Numbered from the stretch's first letter, positions 1-11,175 are shown. The stretch: DNA of 64,000 nucleotides from Pogona vitticeps (GCF_051106095.1 NC_135783.1:183970947-184034946), one strand, 5' to 3'. The notes: a model not told the origin generated them from the sequence alone. Made by a program: numbers and translations.

Positions 1-502
1 CCACAGGACAAAAGGGAAGTCACATTAAACATTGTCCCTATTCCTGAAGACTCCCTGCTGTGTGTCTATTCTTGCACTGCTAGTGAGGTCAATCATACAG
101 CTGATTGCACAAAAGAGAGCTTGGTGGAGGAGAGGGAGATGCTTAACCCGTTTCTCTTGTGCTCCATATTGGGCAACAGGACACCAGTCACCCAGTGTTC
201 CTGAGACTGTACCAGGTCTACATTTTTTTCCAAGTAAAAATGAATCAACCTGCATGTTTACATTTATCCCCCCCTCCCAACAGTACAGATTGCAAGCAAC
301 TGATGCAGACAATGTTTGTTTGAAGTAATCAATGTATCCCTCTATCTCTCAATAGTACAGAAAGCTTCAACTGAGGGGATGGAGGACTGATTTTATAAAT
401 TGTCAATGTGGAACAGATGAAGCACCTCCAGTTTCTGCTTCCTGTCTGTCTTTCAGAGTGAAAAAAAATCAGCAGACAAATTACAGATGTCTCATATCAC
501 AT

Positions 503-508
<6 letters not shown>

Positions 509-595
<87 letters not shown>
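509..595. repeat. (TG)n(AG)n compound microsatellite
   Basis: About 26 TG units are followed by about 17 AG units. In AOX transcript sense this is a CT tract followed by a CA tract, just inside intron 2. Confidence 0.98.
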
Positions 596-598
<3 letters not shown>

Positions 599-642
599 AA
601 GACTAAATTGATTCTGTTCTGTCACAAGCAAGAAAAGGATAC

Positions 643-700
643 GTCCCTTCCTCAAGTAAGGCAGCAACATCTGTTCAGGATCTGCATTCTTCTCCACTAT
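643..700 (-). CDS. AOX1: AOX coding exon 2
   Basis: This 58-nt exon encodes IVEKNADPEQMLLPYLRKG plus one base of the next codon. It lies between a CCCTGCTGTAG acceptor and a GTATCCTT donor, leaving in phase 1, the phase I recall for mammalian Aox exon 2. Residue 19 of the exon is Gly where mammals have Lys. A long CT/CA repeat (in minus-strand sense) begins about 47 nt after the donor. Confidence 0.87.
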
Positions 701-3700
701 CTACAGCAGGGAGTGAAAACACAATGTTTAGGAATTAGGCGCATAGTAATAATGAGCGAGTGCAAGAAAACAAACATATCTCCCTTTCTTCCTTGAAATA
801 CACCCGTCAAATCTTCCACAACTGGACAAAAAAGCCATATTTAGTAAATGCCGTATTTGATACGGCCAGCTAGGCCAATGTGATGATGACCATCCAACTT
901 GCTCTGTCAGACTAATATCAGACAGGTGCTCTGTCACCGTGTGACAACATTAAGTGTGTTTTAGTAAGCAAAATGAAAGTTGCTACTATCTGGTTCAAAA
1001 TAAGAACATGCTCATTTAGAAATGAAACTAGTGCTGTCACACGCACTATCCAATACTGTAATACTTGCGCAACTATACTGGATACGGGAAAATACTAGAA
1101 AGATAGCCAGCTGCCCCACCTCTTTTTCCCATAGCCTTTCTACTCTTGGCCCTTTTCACCCTGAGGCGGGGAATTCAGAGCAAGCATGGGGTGAGGGGAG
1201 GTACTGAGCCATTTTACTCCATTTCTTGGCATGCAACCCTTATCCCAGCATTTGTGCCTTTTAAGAAGTGAAGTCCACCAAGGCTTTACACATGCACCAG
1301 CACTGCCACCACCCCAGATACATTCTTTCTGACTTCAAACCCCATTAGTTTGGCAAAGTGGTTTCAGACACCAGAAAGAGTACTTGGATTTCCTCTGCAG
1401 ATACACACCCAAATACTGGAAAGGATTATATGTAATTTATTAAAAGAAAAAAGCAAAGCCAAAAACTAGAAAAGATTAATGGCTACAAAACAAGGTCATC
1501 TGGCAAAATTCAAAGAAAAAACCAAACAAAAATGGCAAAAATGTGGTGGCACCTTAAAGACTATTATATTTTAATGTGAGCTTTCATGAACAAGTCCATT
1601 TTGTTGGACATATGGGAAAAAATGAAATGCTTGATGAAATAAGATACACAAGTAAAACATACTAAATACTCGTTGGCTCTAAGAGACTTTTTTCTAAATT
1701 GGGTATTGGTTACACCTCACATGCAGTGATTTATGGCCTGCGTTAGGTTCAAAAACAAGGTCACTTATTTTACTGATTGATTGATTGATTGATTTGATTT
1801 GATTTGTATCCCGCCCATCTAGACGACGTCTACTCTGGGTGGCTTACATCAAAAATATGAAAAACAATATATAAACAATTAAAATGACAATTTAAATATT
1901 AATATTAAAATTATCAGTGGCATTCAAGATGGAAAAGCAAAATGGGAGTTAGGATAGAAAAGAAAATCAAGTAATGACCGGAGGGAAGGCCTGCTTAAAG
2001 AGCCAGGTCTTAAGTTGGTTCTTAAGTCAAAGAAAAGCTTGCAAAGTCTTGGATCTTCCCAAAAGAAGGACACACATAGAAACATATAAAGTCTATGTTA
2101 CAGTAACGGTGATGTCATCTGCCCGTCATTGCTATGGTTGTTTGTCATCTGCCAATAGCGTGACGGGAGGTGGGACATAAGAGGGTGGAGCTAGGGTATT
2201 TAAGGGGGAGTGAATGAGGTGTGAGTCAGATAGGGACTTGATAGGGTCTGGATAGGGACTTAGGGCTTGCACATGTTGTGTAGTCCTGTGCTATATATTA
2301 GAGTGAAGGTCTGAGAGAGAGAGTGTGTGTGGGGTATTTTATTATTACTGATTGCCTTTTATTTTAATTATTATAATGATTTACCATTCCTTTTGTTATT
2401 ATCAATAAACATAAGTTTTCATTTTAAAAATCATACTTTTGTCTGAAGAGTCTTATGAGGGAATGGTTGGTGGCAGCATGAAATAAAGTGAGTGTGAGTG
2501 TGACATGGCAGCTCCTTTGTGACGTGAGAGGAGGCTGTCACAATAAAACTGGTGTCCAGCGGTTGGGATACGAGTTGTCCAGTAAAGCCTTGGCCAAAGT
2601 GACCAGAGCAATTTCAGTTAGGGTCACCTGAAGTGAAGAGCGTGGGTAACTCTCTAGGATTTGACTCAAGGGGAGCAAATCTAGTGGAGAGGCGCTTGAG
2701 CTTCAGTGTGGGAGAACTGAGATAGGAGCTCTGTGGTGTCCATTTTGTGAGGGAGAGTGCCCCAAAGCAGAGGCTGTGATGGTTTGGTCAGCATGTCCAG
2801 AGTTAGGAAAACTCTGTGGGGACACAGACCAAGGGCAGCAAAGCTGAGGGATCTCCATTTTAATCAGCAGAACCTAAGTGTGGGTAGAGCTGTATTAAAA
2901 TTAAAGTGGTGCCAAAGGCAGATTAATAAAGTATCCTTAGTTTGGCAAGGGGCCCAGTATAAGGGGCAGAAGACACCAAAGAAGTGGAGTTACAGTTACC
3001 AGCTCACAGCTAGGCCAGCTGGTGTACTCTGCAACTAAATATCAGACCTTAGCACAGGAAGGAAAAAAGTGATTTAAACAGAGGCTTGGAAATAAAACAG
3101 AGCCTTTTTTGTGATTAACATGCCCTTAACTCGCAGTAAGAAATCTGAAATTGAACTGAGATCTGCAGAGATGGCTGACAGTTCAGGTGATGAGGTTAAT
3201 GGTGAAGAGGAAAGATTTTCCTCAGCGCAAGAGGAAGAATCCTCTAGGGAACATTTAACAGACCTCAGAAAATTTGAGTTGGAACATGAATTCAGAATGA
3301 GGCAATTAGAAAAGGAGGAAAAAGAGAGAGAGAGACAATTTGAACTGGAGAAACAGCGTATGTCTTTTGAGATTCGGAGGCTGGAATTAATGAACCAGAA
3401 CAATAACAACAACAACAGAAATTCTAACTCTGAGGAAGGACAGTTGTCAAAAACAGATTTAAAGAAATTCCCTTCTTATAAACAGGGGGACTGTCCAGAA
3501 GCATTCCTTACGCTTTTTGAAAGAGCATGTGCAGATTTCTCTGTTAGAGAGTCAGAGAAAATGATAATTTTAAGGTCTCTAATCAGTGGGAAAATGGCTG
3601 AAGTCTACGCCGATATGCCAATCGAACTAAGTAAAAATTATTCAGAATTTAAAAAGATGGTTTTTACTAGATTTGGCATAAATGCAGAACACCTGATAAA

Positions 3701-6700
3701 GAAATTCAGATCGCTGTCAAAGAAATCAGATGAGTCTTACACACAGCTTGGTTTCAATTTAGTTAAATGTTTGGACAAGTGGTTAACACAGGAGGGTGTA
3801 CAGACAATTCAACAATTACAAAATATTACAGGATTGGAACAGTTCTATTCCTTACTCCATGGTGAAATTAAATATCTGGTCCAAGAGAAGAAACCTTCAG
3901 ATGTTAGACAAGCAGCTGAGATTGCAGATTTTATTTCACAAATAAGAGGGTCTTCGTATTCTGAGGGAAAAAAACTGAGGAAAACATGGGAAGACTACCC
4001 TAAATATTCCAAAGGGCAAGTTCAGAGCCAGCAGAAAGTGGGCGGCCATTTTGGTGGAAAGTCTTCAGAACAGGGCCAAGCCAAAAGCCAGATTTTGGAG
4101 GGAAAAGAAAAACTAAAAAATATGGCTGGAAAAAGCTCATGGAGAGAAAGAATTTGTTACAACTGCCAAGAGAGGGGCCATATTGCTTCCCAGTGTACTA
4201 AAACAAAACAAAATAAAGAAATTTTACCTCAGGAAATGAATTTAAACAAGGCTAAGTCTGTTTATTGCATTCAGAATAGTCAAATGGCTCCCCCTAGAGA
4301 AGAGCCGGTTGTCATGGAAATGACAGCAGAGTCAGCAGAGCTCTCTAAAATGGATACATATATTGGAGAGATCTCAAGTTATGATGATAATATTCCTATT
4401 GCTGAAATTAAACACTGTTTATATATTAGAACTGATTCTCAATTATTTGAATCAGCTGGAGACAATATAGGAATATTTGAACAAAACTATTTAGCATTGA
4501 GAGACACTTGCTCCCAAGTTACCATTTGTTACTCTGATATAGTACCTCAGAAGCACATAATTCCTAATCAGCATATGACAATCAAAGGGATTGGGAAGGA
4601 GGTAGTGATTTTGCCTGTAGCAGAAGTTTTAATTCGTTATCAGGGATGGCAAGGGAATTGGCGCGTTGGAGTTTCATCGCAAATCCCTGCAGCAGTGCTT
4701 ATAGGGACAGATCTCTCAAAACATGTTAAGAGTGCATTGGTGGTTACACGATCACAACCAGAACAAACTGAGGCAGAAAGAAACGTTACTGATTTTCAAG
4801 AGAAAGATGGAAATATACCCCAAGCTGAGGCATTTTCTCTAGAAATACCTCAGAAAAGTATATTTTCCCAAGAGCAGCTAGCAGACCCCACTTTAAAAGT
4901 CTGTTTTGAGAAAGTGGCTGACAAAGAATTATTACCTGAATCCCCTGAACGTTTCATTATCAAACAAGGGTTGCTATACAGAGAAAAACTGATAAATATT
5001 TCAAAAGGGGGACCTGAGATTAGAAGCCAGTTAGTTCAACCAGATAAATATTGTTCAATGATTTTGGGAAGGGGACATGCAGACATATTCACTGCACATT
5101 TGGGTATAAATACGTAAGACCAAACTGAGAATAACCCAGAATTTTTACTGGCTTAAAATAGAAAAACAGAGTAGAAATTTCTATCAGAAATTTGATGTGT
5201 GCCAGAACCAGAGTCATAACAGTGACCAGACTGAGGTTAAGCTGTGCCCTTTTCCAGAAATCTCTACACCTGTTAAAAGTATTGAAGCAGACATTATAGA
5301 ACCATCGTTTGCCTCCAGACTTATAGAGATATTGTGGCAGATTTGTGGAGTAAAACATTTGAAAACTTCTCCTTATCATCAGCAGAGTGATGAATTAACG
5401 GAGCAGTTTGGTGGGACCATTCCAACTGAACTGTTAATAGAGGGGATGGTGAAAGGTCCATGTAGTTGTTATTCATGAAATGGGTGACCTCAGTTCCATT
5501 AGTGAGGGAGATGAGCACCTGGCAGGAAGATGGTTCATGTAAATGCCCTTTAGCCATATTGTAGAGAAGAAAAAATTGTGCTGTTTACAATGAAAGCAGC
5601 TGATAAAGGAGAACATGAGTTACCCTTCTGGGAAGGGAGGGGTCAGCCAAAGTTCAACCCAGAAGAGGTGAAGATCAGCCCTGCCCTATCCATAAAACAG
5701 CAGAGTGATCTAAAAACATTGGTTAATAAGTATCAACAGGTTTTCTCCAGCAAACCTGGTGTAGCTCTGGGAGTGTTGCATAGAATTGTTACTGGAAATG
5801 CACCCCCGCATGCTGTAACCCCATACAGAGTAACCCATGATAGTGTTCTCCCCCATAGGGAAAACAATGTTGAGAATGTATCTGTGAGACAATATGTAGA
5901 GGTGGAGAAAGGCATCCACTCTGAGGCTTTAAAGAGGGACGCCTCCAGAGATGGTCAGGTGGAGGAGAGGAAATTGCCTGTCCTTTCCCCAAATGAGATG
6001 ATGAGGCCGCAAGCCAGAAAGAGAGCTGGCTTCACTATGACACATCCATCTGATGACATCCCGGGGTCAACCGAGTGGCCGATGACCGCCAGACGACGGA
6101 AGAGGTTGCGGAGGAAGGAGCCTGTGGATGTCAGAGGGACTCCTGAGTGCCAGCAGTCGTATAGCTGAAAGAGGCGGTAACATCTGGACCAGTCTTCATT
6201 ACACCTGGTTACCACTGTGGGTCCACCTTCATTTCAAATGCTGTGAAATATGGACTTGGAGAGGTGAGGTGGTGCGCTGATGACTGCGAGAGAGAGCATG
6301 CTTTGGACACTGATAACCTGGACTTTGCAAAAGAGACTCAAATCTTGCCTCGAAAGCCAAATGACTGACGGAACAGGACTGGACAGTTGTAATTGTCATT
6401 GAAATTTGCATATCCATGGACAGTAACGTGCTTTAATATTGCAGGACTATGAGGTTAAGGTTGTCAAAGGGACAATGAACTGTGTTGCTGATGCCTTATC
6501 CCGAAGACCCGACGACGATGGTTGAACGAACATGGACTCTTAAAATATAACTAAGTGTAAAAATATAAAATGTATTGTTATTGCATTATTATTTGGGTAT
6601 ATAAATATGCAATTGTTTATTTACAATGTAAGTATATTTTTAAACATATAGTTATGCATAAATGTGTTTAATATGGTTGTGGTAAGTGTTATAATGTGGT

Positions 6701-9700
6701 ATGCATTGTTGTGTTTTATGTGCAGTTGTTTTGGGGTGAAAAGCACCTTAGCTTTCCCCCCACAAAACAACTTTTATAAGGGGGGAGGTAATGTTACAGT
6801 AATGGTGATGTCATCTGCCCGTCATTGCTATGGTTGTTTGTCATCTGCCAATAGCGTGACGGGAGGTAGGACATAAGAGGGTGGAGCTAGGGTATTTAAG
6901 GGGGAGTGAATGAGGTGTGAGTCAGATAGGGACTTGATAGGGTCTGGATAGGGACTTAGGGAGTTAGGGCTTGTACATGTTGTGTAGTCCTGTGCTATAT
7001 ATTAGAGTGAAGGTCTGAGAGAGAGAGTGTGTGGGGGGGTATTTTATTATTACTGATTGCCTTTTATTTTAATTATTATAGTGATTTACCATTCCTTTTG
7101 TTATTATCAATAAACATAAGTTTTCATTTTAAAAATCATACTTTTGTCTGAAGAGTCTTATGGGGGAATGGTTGGTGGCAGCGTGAAATAAAATGAGTGT
7201 GACGTGGCAGCTCCTTTGTGACGTGAGAGGAGGCTGTCACAGTCTATGTGTTCATGAAGGCTTTTACTGCTGGGATCCAATGGTTGTTGTGGGTTTTTTG
7301 GGCTGTTTGGCTGTGTTCTGGAGGTTTGGCTGGCATCTTCAGAGGACAGGAGTAGAATTCTCTCTGGGTCCTGGTATAGTGTGTGGGATTGTTGAATATT
7401 TGTAGCTGTGGGATCAGGGCTTTTTGTTTTGTTCTTTTCAGGAGACTGGGTGTTTCCTGTGATCAGGATGTTTTGTTGTGATAAGTGGGGAGCTGATCTG
7501 TCACTGTGATTGATGGGTGTAGTTAGCTGGTCTTTTGTGTGCAATGATCAGCCAACAACACCCATCAATCACAGTGACAGATCATCTCCCCCCCTTATCA
7601 CAACAAAAGACACCCTGATTACAGGAAATACCCAATCTCCTGGGGAAAAAAATCCTGATCCCACAGCTACAAATACTCAACTATCCCACACATTACACCA
7701 GAACACAGACAAAATTTTAGCTCCTGTCCTCTGAAAATGCTGGCCACAGAGACTGGCGAAACATGAGGAAGAAAAACCTCCAGAATACGGCCAAGCAGCC
7801 CAAAAACCCCACAACAACCATATAAAATCTATCTTAATCTGGTCCTTATTCCTATCCATATTGTTACTTGCATAAGGTCTACTTTTGTGTAAGCAGATAA
7901 TCTCCTGGTGAAAATGGAGCATTACCCCTAATTGGACAGGATGCTCTAACTCTCTCTCTCTGTCTCTCTGTTGCAGGCTTCTTGTAGAGAACAAAAGCCT
8001 AAATTACAGAACCTCAAGTACCTGGCATTAAGGCTTAATTATTTGAAGTCATTATCTCTCTAAGAGGGCTTAATCCTTTGGCAACATTTGTCACTGCCTC
8101 TGGGCAGGAAGAACTTTCCTAGAGAACCAGATATTCTCCATATACCGTATATATCAAAGCTTTGAACAATCTTTAAATAAACAATGAGGCAACATTCTGG
8201 CTACTGAAGTTACTTGAGGCATATCAGATATTGATCTGTTCCTCTTGCAATCCACCTCATGACTTTTCCCATTACACATTTTATTTTCTGTTCCCGTGTT
8301 TCATCTCTTTACAGACCTGCTGGATCACTTTGGACACTCACAATCAGCACAGCCTACAAAAAAATGTATCTTCCTGGATGAGCTCAGGAAAACCTCAACT
8401 AGCAATGAAAATTATCAGTTAAATCACCATGAGGAAAAATAATGGCAAATTTAGATAACTATTTTCTACCAGGGCGGTTTTTTTTTTTTTTGTTGCTACT
8501 TCACAATTATACAGTATAGCGTGACGCCCTGAGTATGGCTTGAAAGCACTTAGTGGAGCCGTTTTGCTGACGCTTAGCTGAATCTGATCAATGCCTGGGC
8601 AGAAGAGTACAGTATCAAGGAAAGAGATTTCAGCTAAACATAAGGAAGAACGTCCTGATAATAAGAGCTGAATAACTATGGAATAGCCAAACACACAAAA
8701 TGGTGGACTTTTCTCCATTGGAAGCTTTTAAACAGAAATTGAATAGCCATCTGTCAGATATGCTTTAGCTGTGGATGTTTTTGCTTCCACAAGGAGCTGG
8801 ACTTGATGACCCTTCAGGTCTCTTTCAACTCCATGGTTCTATGATTCTGTGACCTGAGAATCCTCAACTAAATACAGACCCTGCCCAAGAGGGGGCAACT
8901 TCCAGATGTCCAGAAATACACCAATCTCTGGACTTCTGAGGGCTGCATCCATACCCTTGATTACACACACTTAAAACTAATTGTTACAGATATGATTGTG
9001 TCTTTTTAAAAAAGTCCTCCTATGATATCTAATAGCTTTTTAATTTTTTTTTTTTTAAAAAGAGGTGGGGCAGGAGTGCTGTGACCTTTCAAGATGGCAA
9101 ATTTGCCCCTTATGCCCCCTTACAGGACACAAGGGGAAGTTTTTTAAAGCTAATTTGCCTCTCAATTTGCATATTGGAGTGGGAGCCGCTGCCCCCAATA
9201 ACCAGGGGCCTAACTCTGGGCCCTTGGGGACTGCCAGCAGCGCGTTCCCAATCCTCATCTAGGGGATGTAATTTCTTCCCAGTGTTCCTTTTTTCTATTT
9301 CCTTGCTGGTGTACTCCAATATGCTCAACTCTCCTGCTTTAGTCCAGTCCTTCCTTCAACACCCCTTCCCAGAACTCCTAATCCTAAATTGCATCCTGAA
9401 AGAACAAATTTTGCTTTTTCCCCGCAGAGTTCAGAAAAGTTACTTTTTTGGATGTCAGCTCCCTGAATCTGCAGCTAGTGTGTGGCGTTTTGATCATGCT
9501 GCCCAGGATACTGGCTGAGGATACAGCCCCCCCCCCCCCCGTAACTTTTCCAAGCTCTGATCCTCAAAACATGCTTTTTCTAATCTAGCTGAGATCCCAG
9601 TACTTTCAGGAAGCCAGAGCTAGCTGGAGACTGAACATATGATGAACAAACACAGAAGAATGTTTACAGAGGGTAAATAACAGCAAGAACGCTGGCACTC

Positions 9701-10234
9701 ATTTGTTGATTCAAACAGATCGTAAAAGAAGAGACGACGTCTTCAAAGGCAAGTGACTACTTGCAATTCTACTCAGATTAGTTTTCTTAAGGAGTCACGC
9801 AGACTAATGCTGGTAATTTTATACGACCCCAGTAACAACTCTCCTGGAGTCAGGGGGCTTGATTCCTCAGCAAAAGTGCACGCTTGAAACCGAAACCACA
9901 ACGTCCGCGGCTTTGCCAATCCGAGCGGCAATGCCCTTGAGTCCCCGGGACCTCGCGCCCTCTCCCGGTTGCACGAAGCACCTGGAGGGTGCAGAAGGCG
10001 GGCGTCCCCTCGGGTTAGGGCTGGGAGCCTCGGCCGTTGGGGCGCTGGGCTCCTTCGGAGGCTCTTCTCCCGAGAAGTACAGGGGAGCCTCCCCCTTCTT
10101 CCTTGGGTCCCACGGGGAGCGCGGAAAGCCTCCTCCCTTCACCACACTTCCTCGCCTCTCCCACTCACCCTTTTGCCATTCACGTAGAAAACCAGCTCGT
10201 CGGGAGCCTTGCCTGCTCGTGGCGGGAGAGACAT
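643..10234 (-). CDS. AOX1: Aldehyde oxidase, first two coding exons (partial gene)
   Basis: Aldehyde oxidase is a cytosolic molybdo-flavoenzyme that oxidises aldehydes and N-heterocycles. Only the N-terminal start of its 2Fe-2S ferredoxin-like domain lies in the window: exon 1 (10169-10234) and exon 2 (643-700), joined in phase 0 across a 9.5-kb intron. The joined start reads LVFYVNGKR then IVEKNADPEQMLLPYLRKG. From memory, human AOX1 has LLFYVNGRK then VIEKNVDPETMLLPYLRKK, and xanthine dehydrogenase has TTLLAYLRRK, so MLLPYLRK favours AOX over XDH. The position directly downstream of SGO2 on the same strand is that of AOX1 in human. The rest of the gene (about 1330 residues in all) is beyond position 1. 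Squamates may carry more than one AOX copy, so the number is less certain than the family. Confidence 0.88.
701..1769 (-). other. AOX intron 1, proximal part
   Basis: This is mostly unique AT-rich sequence. Positions 1540-1625 hold, in reverse, a copy of the repeat whose plus-sense form reads TCTTTAAGGTGCCACC, a family also seen at 30365, 34000, 35460, 42350 and 60362. Nothing else was recognised. Confidence 0.5.
1770..2060 (-). mobile_element. LINE 3' end (L2/CR1 group), minus strand
   Basis: Read in reverse, the segment ends in the squamate LINE tail GTAGACGTC...GATGGGCGGGATACAAATC followed by repeated GATT/GATTT units. Related tails occur at 23900, 24440, 30120 and 57900. The Gypsy element starting at 2096 lies just beyond it. 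Confidence 0.65.
2096..2542 (+). repeat. 5' LTR of the Gmr1-like element
   Basis: The LTR starts TGTTACAG and ends CTGTCACA, imperfect inverted termini. It contains a TATTTAAG promoter-like motif near 2197 and AATAAA near 2404. Confidence 0.93.
3120..5117 (+). CDS. Gag-protease-integrase start of the Gypsy fossil
   Basis: The open frame of 665 codons starts at the ATG at 3120. A charged coiled coil occupies about residues 35-100. A capsid C-terminal region at about residues 165-280 resembles the SCAN domain, with spaced LEQFYSLL and EIKYLVQEKKP. A CCHC zinc knuckle CYNCQERGHIASQC starts at residue 346. A protease-like region ending LIGTDLSKH lies near 460-535. The integrase zinc-binding start (GHADIFTAHLG) is at the C-terminus. 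The frame looks whole, but it belongs to a copy whose pol is defective. Known link: the vertebrate SCAN domain is derived from Gmr1-like Gag. Confidence 0.85.
   Translation: MPLTRSKKSEIELRSAEMADSSGDEVNGEEERFSSAQEEESSREHLTDLRKFELEHEFRMRQLEKEEKERERQFELEKQRMSFEIRRLELMNQNNNNNNRNSNSEEGQLSKTDLKKFPSYKQGDCPEAFLTLFERACADFSVRESEKMIILRSLISGKMAEVYADMPIELSKNYSEFKKMVFTRFGINAEHLIKKFRSLSKKSDESYTQLGFNLVKCLDKWLTQEGVQTIQQLQNITGLEQFYSLLHGEIKYLVQEKKPSDVRQAAEIADFISQIRGSSYSEGKKLRKTWEDYPKYSKGQVQSQQKVGGHFGGKSSEQGQAKSQILEGKEKLKNMAGKSSWRERICYNCQERGHIASQCTKTKQNKEILPQEMNLNKAKSVYCIQNSQMAPPREEPVVMEMTAESAELSKMDTYIGEISSYDDNIPIAEIKHCLYIRTDSQLFESAGDNIGIFEQNYLALRDTCSQVTICYSDIVPQKHIIPNQHMTIKGIGKEVVILPVAEVLIRYQGWQGNWRVGVSSQIPAAVLIGTDLSKHVKSALVVTRSQPEQTEAERNVTDFQEKDGNIPQAEAFSLEIPQKSIFSQEQLADPTLKVCFEKVADKELLPESPERFIIKQGLLYREKLINISKGGPEIRSQLVQPDKYCSMILGRGHADIFTAHLGINT
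5118..6530 (+). pseudogene. Degraded pol remainder of the Gypsy fossil
   Basis: Pieces seen in order are integrase core (about 5190-5480), the region just before RT (about 5578-5850), unassigned sequence, and the end of RNase H (about 6450-6520). Most of RT is missing. The region has several breaks and reads as a fossil. Confidence 0.75.
6792..7241 (+). repeat. 3' LTR of the Gmr1-like element
   Basis: It is nearly identical to 2096-2542 over its full length, preceded by the purine tract AAGGGGGGAGG, and followed by the GTCTA target duplication. Confidence 0.93.
7249..7823. repeat. Long inverted repeat, Penelope-like terminal sequence
   Basis: Two arms of about 285 bp are inverted around 7540. 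The outer arm reads GGTTGTTGTGGGTTTTTTGG and the inner part TGATTGATGGGTGT. The same sequence occurs at 35946-36211 (inverted pair) and 48978-49127 (single arm). The element directly follows the 3' target duplication of the Gypsy element. I assign it to Penelope-like retroelements by memory of similar foldbacks, so the family name is tentative. Confidence 0.75.
7824..8614. other. AOX intron 1, no recognised feature
   Basis: Unique-looking sequence with short C/T-rich tracts near 7950. No coding or repeat signal was recognised. Confidence 0.4.
8615..8853 (+). mobile_element. CR1 LINE 3' end
   Basis: It contains the CR1 3' landmarks CATAAGGAAGAACGTCCTGA, AAGCTTTTAAACAGAAATTG and GGACTTGATGACCCTTCAGG, and ends in ATGGTTCTATGATTCTGTGA, the CR1-type ATTCTRTG terminal repeat. 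Confidence 0.8.
8854..9879. other. AOX intron 1, no recognised feature
   Basis: AT-rich to neutral sequence. It holds a poly(T)/poly(A) tract at 9040-9060 and a 17-base C run near 9525. No exon or named repeat was recognised. Confidence 0.4.
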
Positions 10235-10660
10235 GGTGGGCGAGCGGCGGAAAAGACAGCCTCGGCAAGAGGACACCCCCCAGAGCCTCCGGGAAAAGGA
10301 GGCACTGACGGCCCGAGCAGGGACCTCCAGCGATAATAAAAAACGCGAGGCGGGCCTTTCGCCTGTCAGCGTCGCCGCCTCCGCCTCCGCCTCCTCCTGC
10401 CTTGGAGCCAGGGAAGGCGGCGGGAGGGAAGTGCCCGCCAATTTCACGGCCGGCCCAAGGAGAACAGAGGCGGCAGCCGGGCTGCCAAGGCTTTCTCGGG
10501 CGCTCAGTCCAACGGGCTTCCAGGGGGGCCCCTCGCCATCCTGGCGCTTGGAACGGGGGGGGGGAGATAGACTGTCTTCCCCTCAGTGCACCCGGGCACC
10601 CGCGACTCTCTCCCCTACCGTATGCTCGCCACTATCCTGCCAGCGGTGTGAGGCTGCCAG
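9880..10660. promoter_or_regulatory. AOX1: CpG island at the AOX start
   Basis: This GC- and CpG-rich block surrounds AOX exon 1 and extends about 430 bp upstream of the ATG on the minus strand. Several long open frames cross it on both strands, as expected of GC-rich DNA without stops, and I regard them as chance. No TATA box was seen at a useful distance, in line with a CpG-island promoter. Confidence 0.65.
10169..10234 (-). CDS. AOX1: AOX coding exon 1
   Basis: ATG at 10234 sits in a CCCACC context. The 22 codons read MSLPPRAGKAP then DELVFYVNGKR and end at an AGG|GTGAGTGG donor in phase 0. The first 11 residues are longer than the human lead-in. FYVNGK is the first beta strand of the plant-type 2Fe-2S domain in the XDH/AOX family. 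Confidence 0.87.
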
Positions 10661-10949
10661 AGAAGGACTGGCTAAACCTCACCTCCTGGTGAGGTCCATG
10701 GCTTGGTGGAGACTTGAACTTGGGGCTGTCAAGCCCCAGCTCAATAGTCCACTACACGCGCTCCGTCGTCGCTCAGTGCAACAGAAGACAAGAAGTTCAG
10801 AACTTTCTGACAAGAAAAGCTGGCGTCGGCCTCATCTGGAAAAGCTTTCAGTAGCCACCGGGCGATGCTTCAGGTGAATTGAAGGCAATGAGTCAAGAAG
10901 CAGTTCAGGACAGAAGCTGCCCCGCCTCCTGTTTCTAACACCAACAGCA

Positions 10950-10950
<1 letters not shown>

Positions 10951-10984
<34 letters not shown>

Positions 10985-10985
10985 A
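10951..10985. repeat. (GAT)n microsatellite
   Basis: About 11 perfect trinucleotide units, abutting the tail end of the SINE that follows. Confidence 0.95.
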
Positions 10986-11175
10986 TGTCATCAAATCAAT
11001 TCTGAGTTATTTCGACCCTTTCCAAGGTTTTCAAGGTAGAGAGTACTCAGAAGTGGTTTCCTACTCCCTTCTTCTGCGGGTGCCCTGGGACTGTGCAGCT
11101 TGCCCAAGGCCACAAAGGATGGCTCTACTCATAGGAGGCACCCTGGAGAAATCAAATTCCTAACCTTTGGCTTTA
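10986..11175 (-). mobile_element. BovB-tailed tRNA SINE fragment (Sauria type)
   Basis: In reverse orientation, the 3' part has the BovB-like phrase recalling AAGTCGATTCTGACTTAT, followed by GAGAGTACTCAGAAGTGG and GACTGTGCAGCTTGCCCAAG, typical of squamate SINEs that borrow the BovB tail. Confidence 0.65.

Larger units (their letters stand above)
2096..7241 (+). mobile_element. Gmr1-like Ty3/Gypsy retrotransposon (fossil)
   Basis: The element is bounded by two direct LTRs (2096-2542 and 6792-7241) and a 5-bp target duplication GTCTA (2091-2095 and 7242-7246). A tRNA-Leu-like primer site follows the 5' LTR and a purine tract precedes the 3' LTR. Gag, protease and the start of integrase lie in one open frame, followed by integrase core, RT and RNase H remnants. 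Integrase upstream of RT is the signature of the Gmr1 group of Gypsy elements. The second half of pol is reduced and broken in several places, so the copy is not autonomous. The LTRs differ by roughly 2 percent, which suggests an age of very roughly ten million years. It sits in AOX intron 1, antisense to the gene. Confidence 0.93.

Noticed and set aside
497-642. Continuation of the AOX exon 2 reading frame through the CT/CA repeat
   Set aside because: The family match stops at the GTATCC donor, and the rest translates a microsatellite.
10209-10877. 222-codon plus-strand open frame in the AOX CpG island
   Set aside because: GC-rich DNA is poor in stops. The minus strand here carries the AOX start, and the frame has no recognisable domain.
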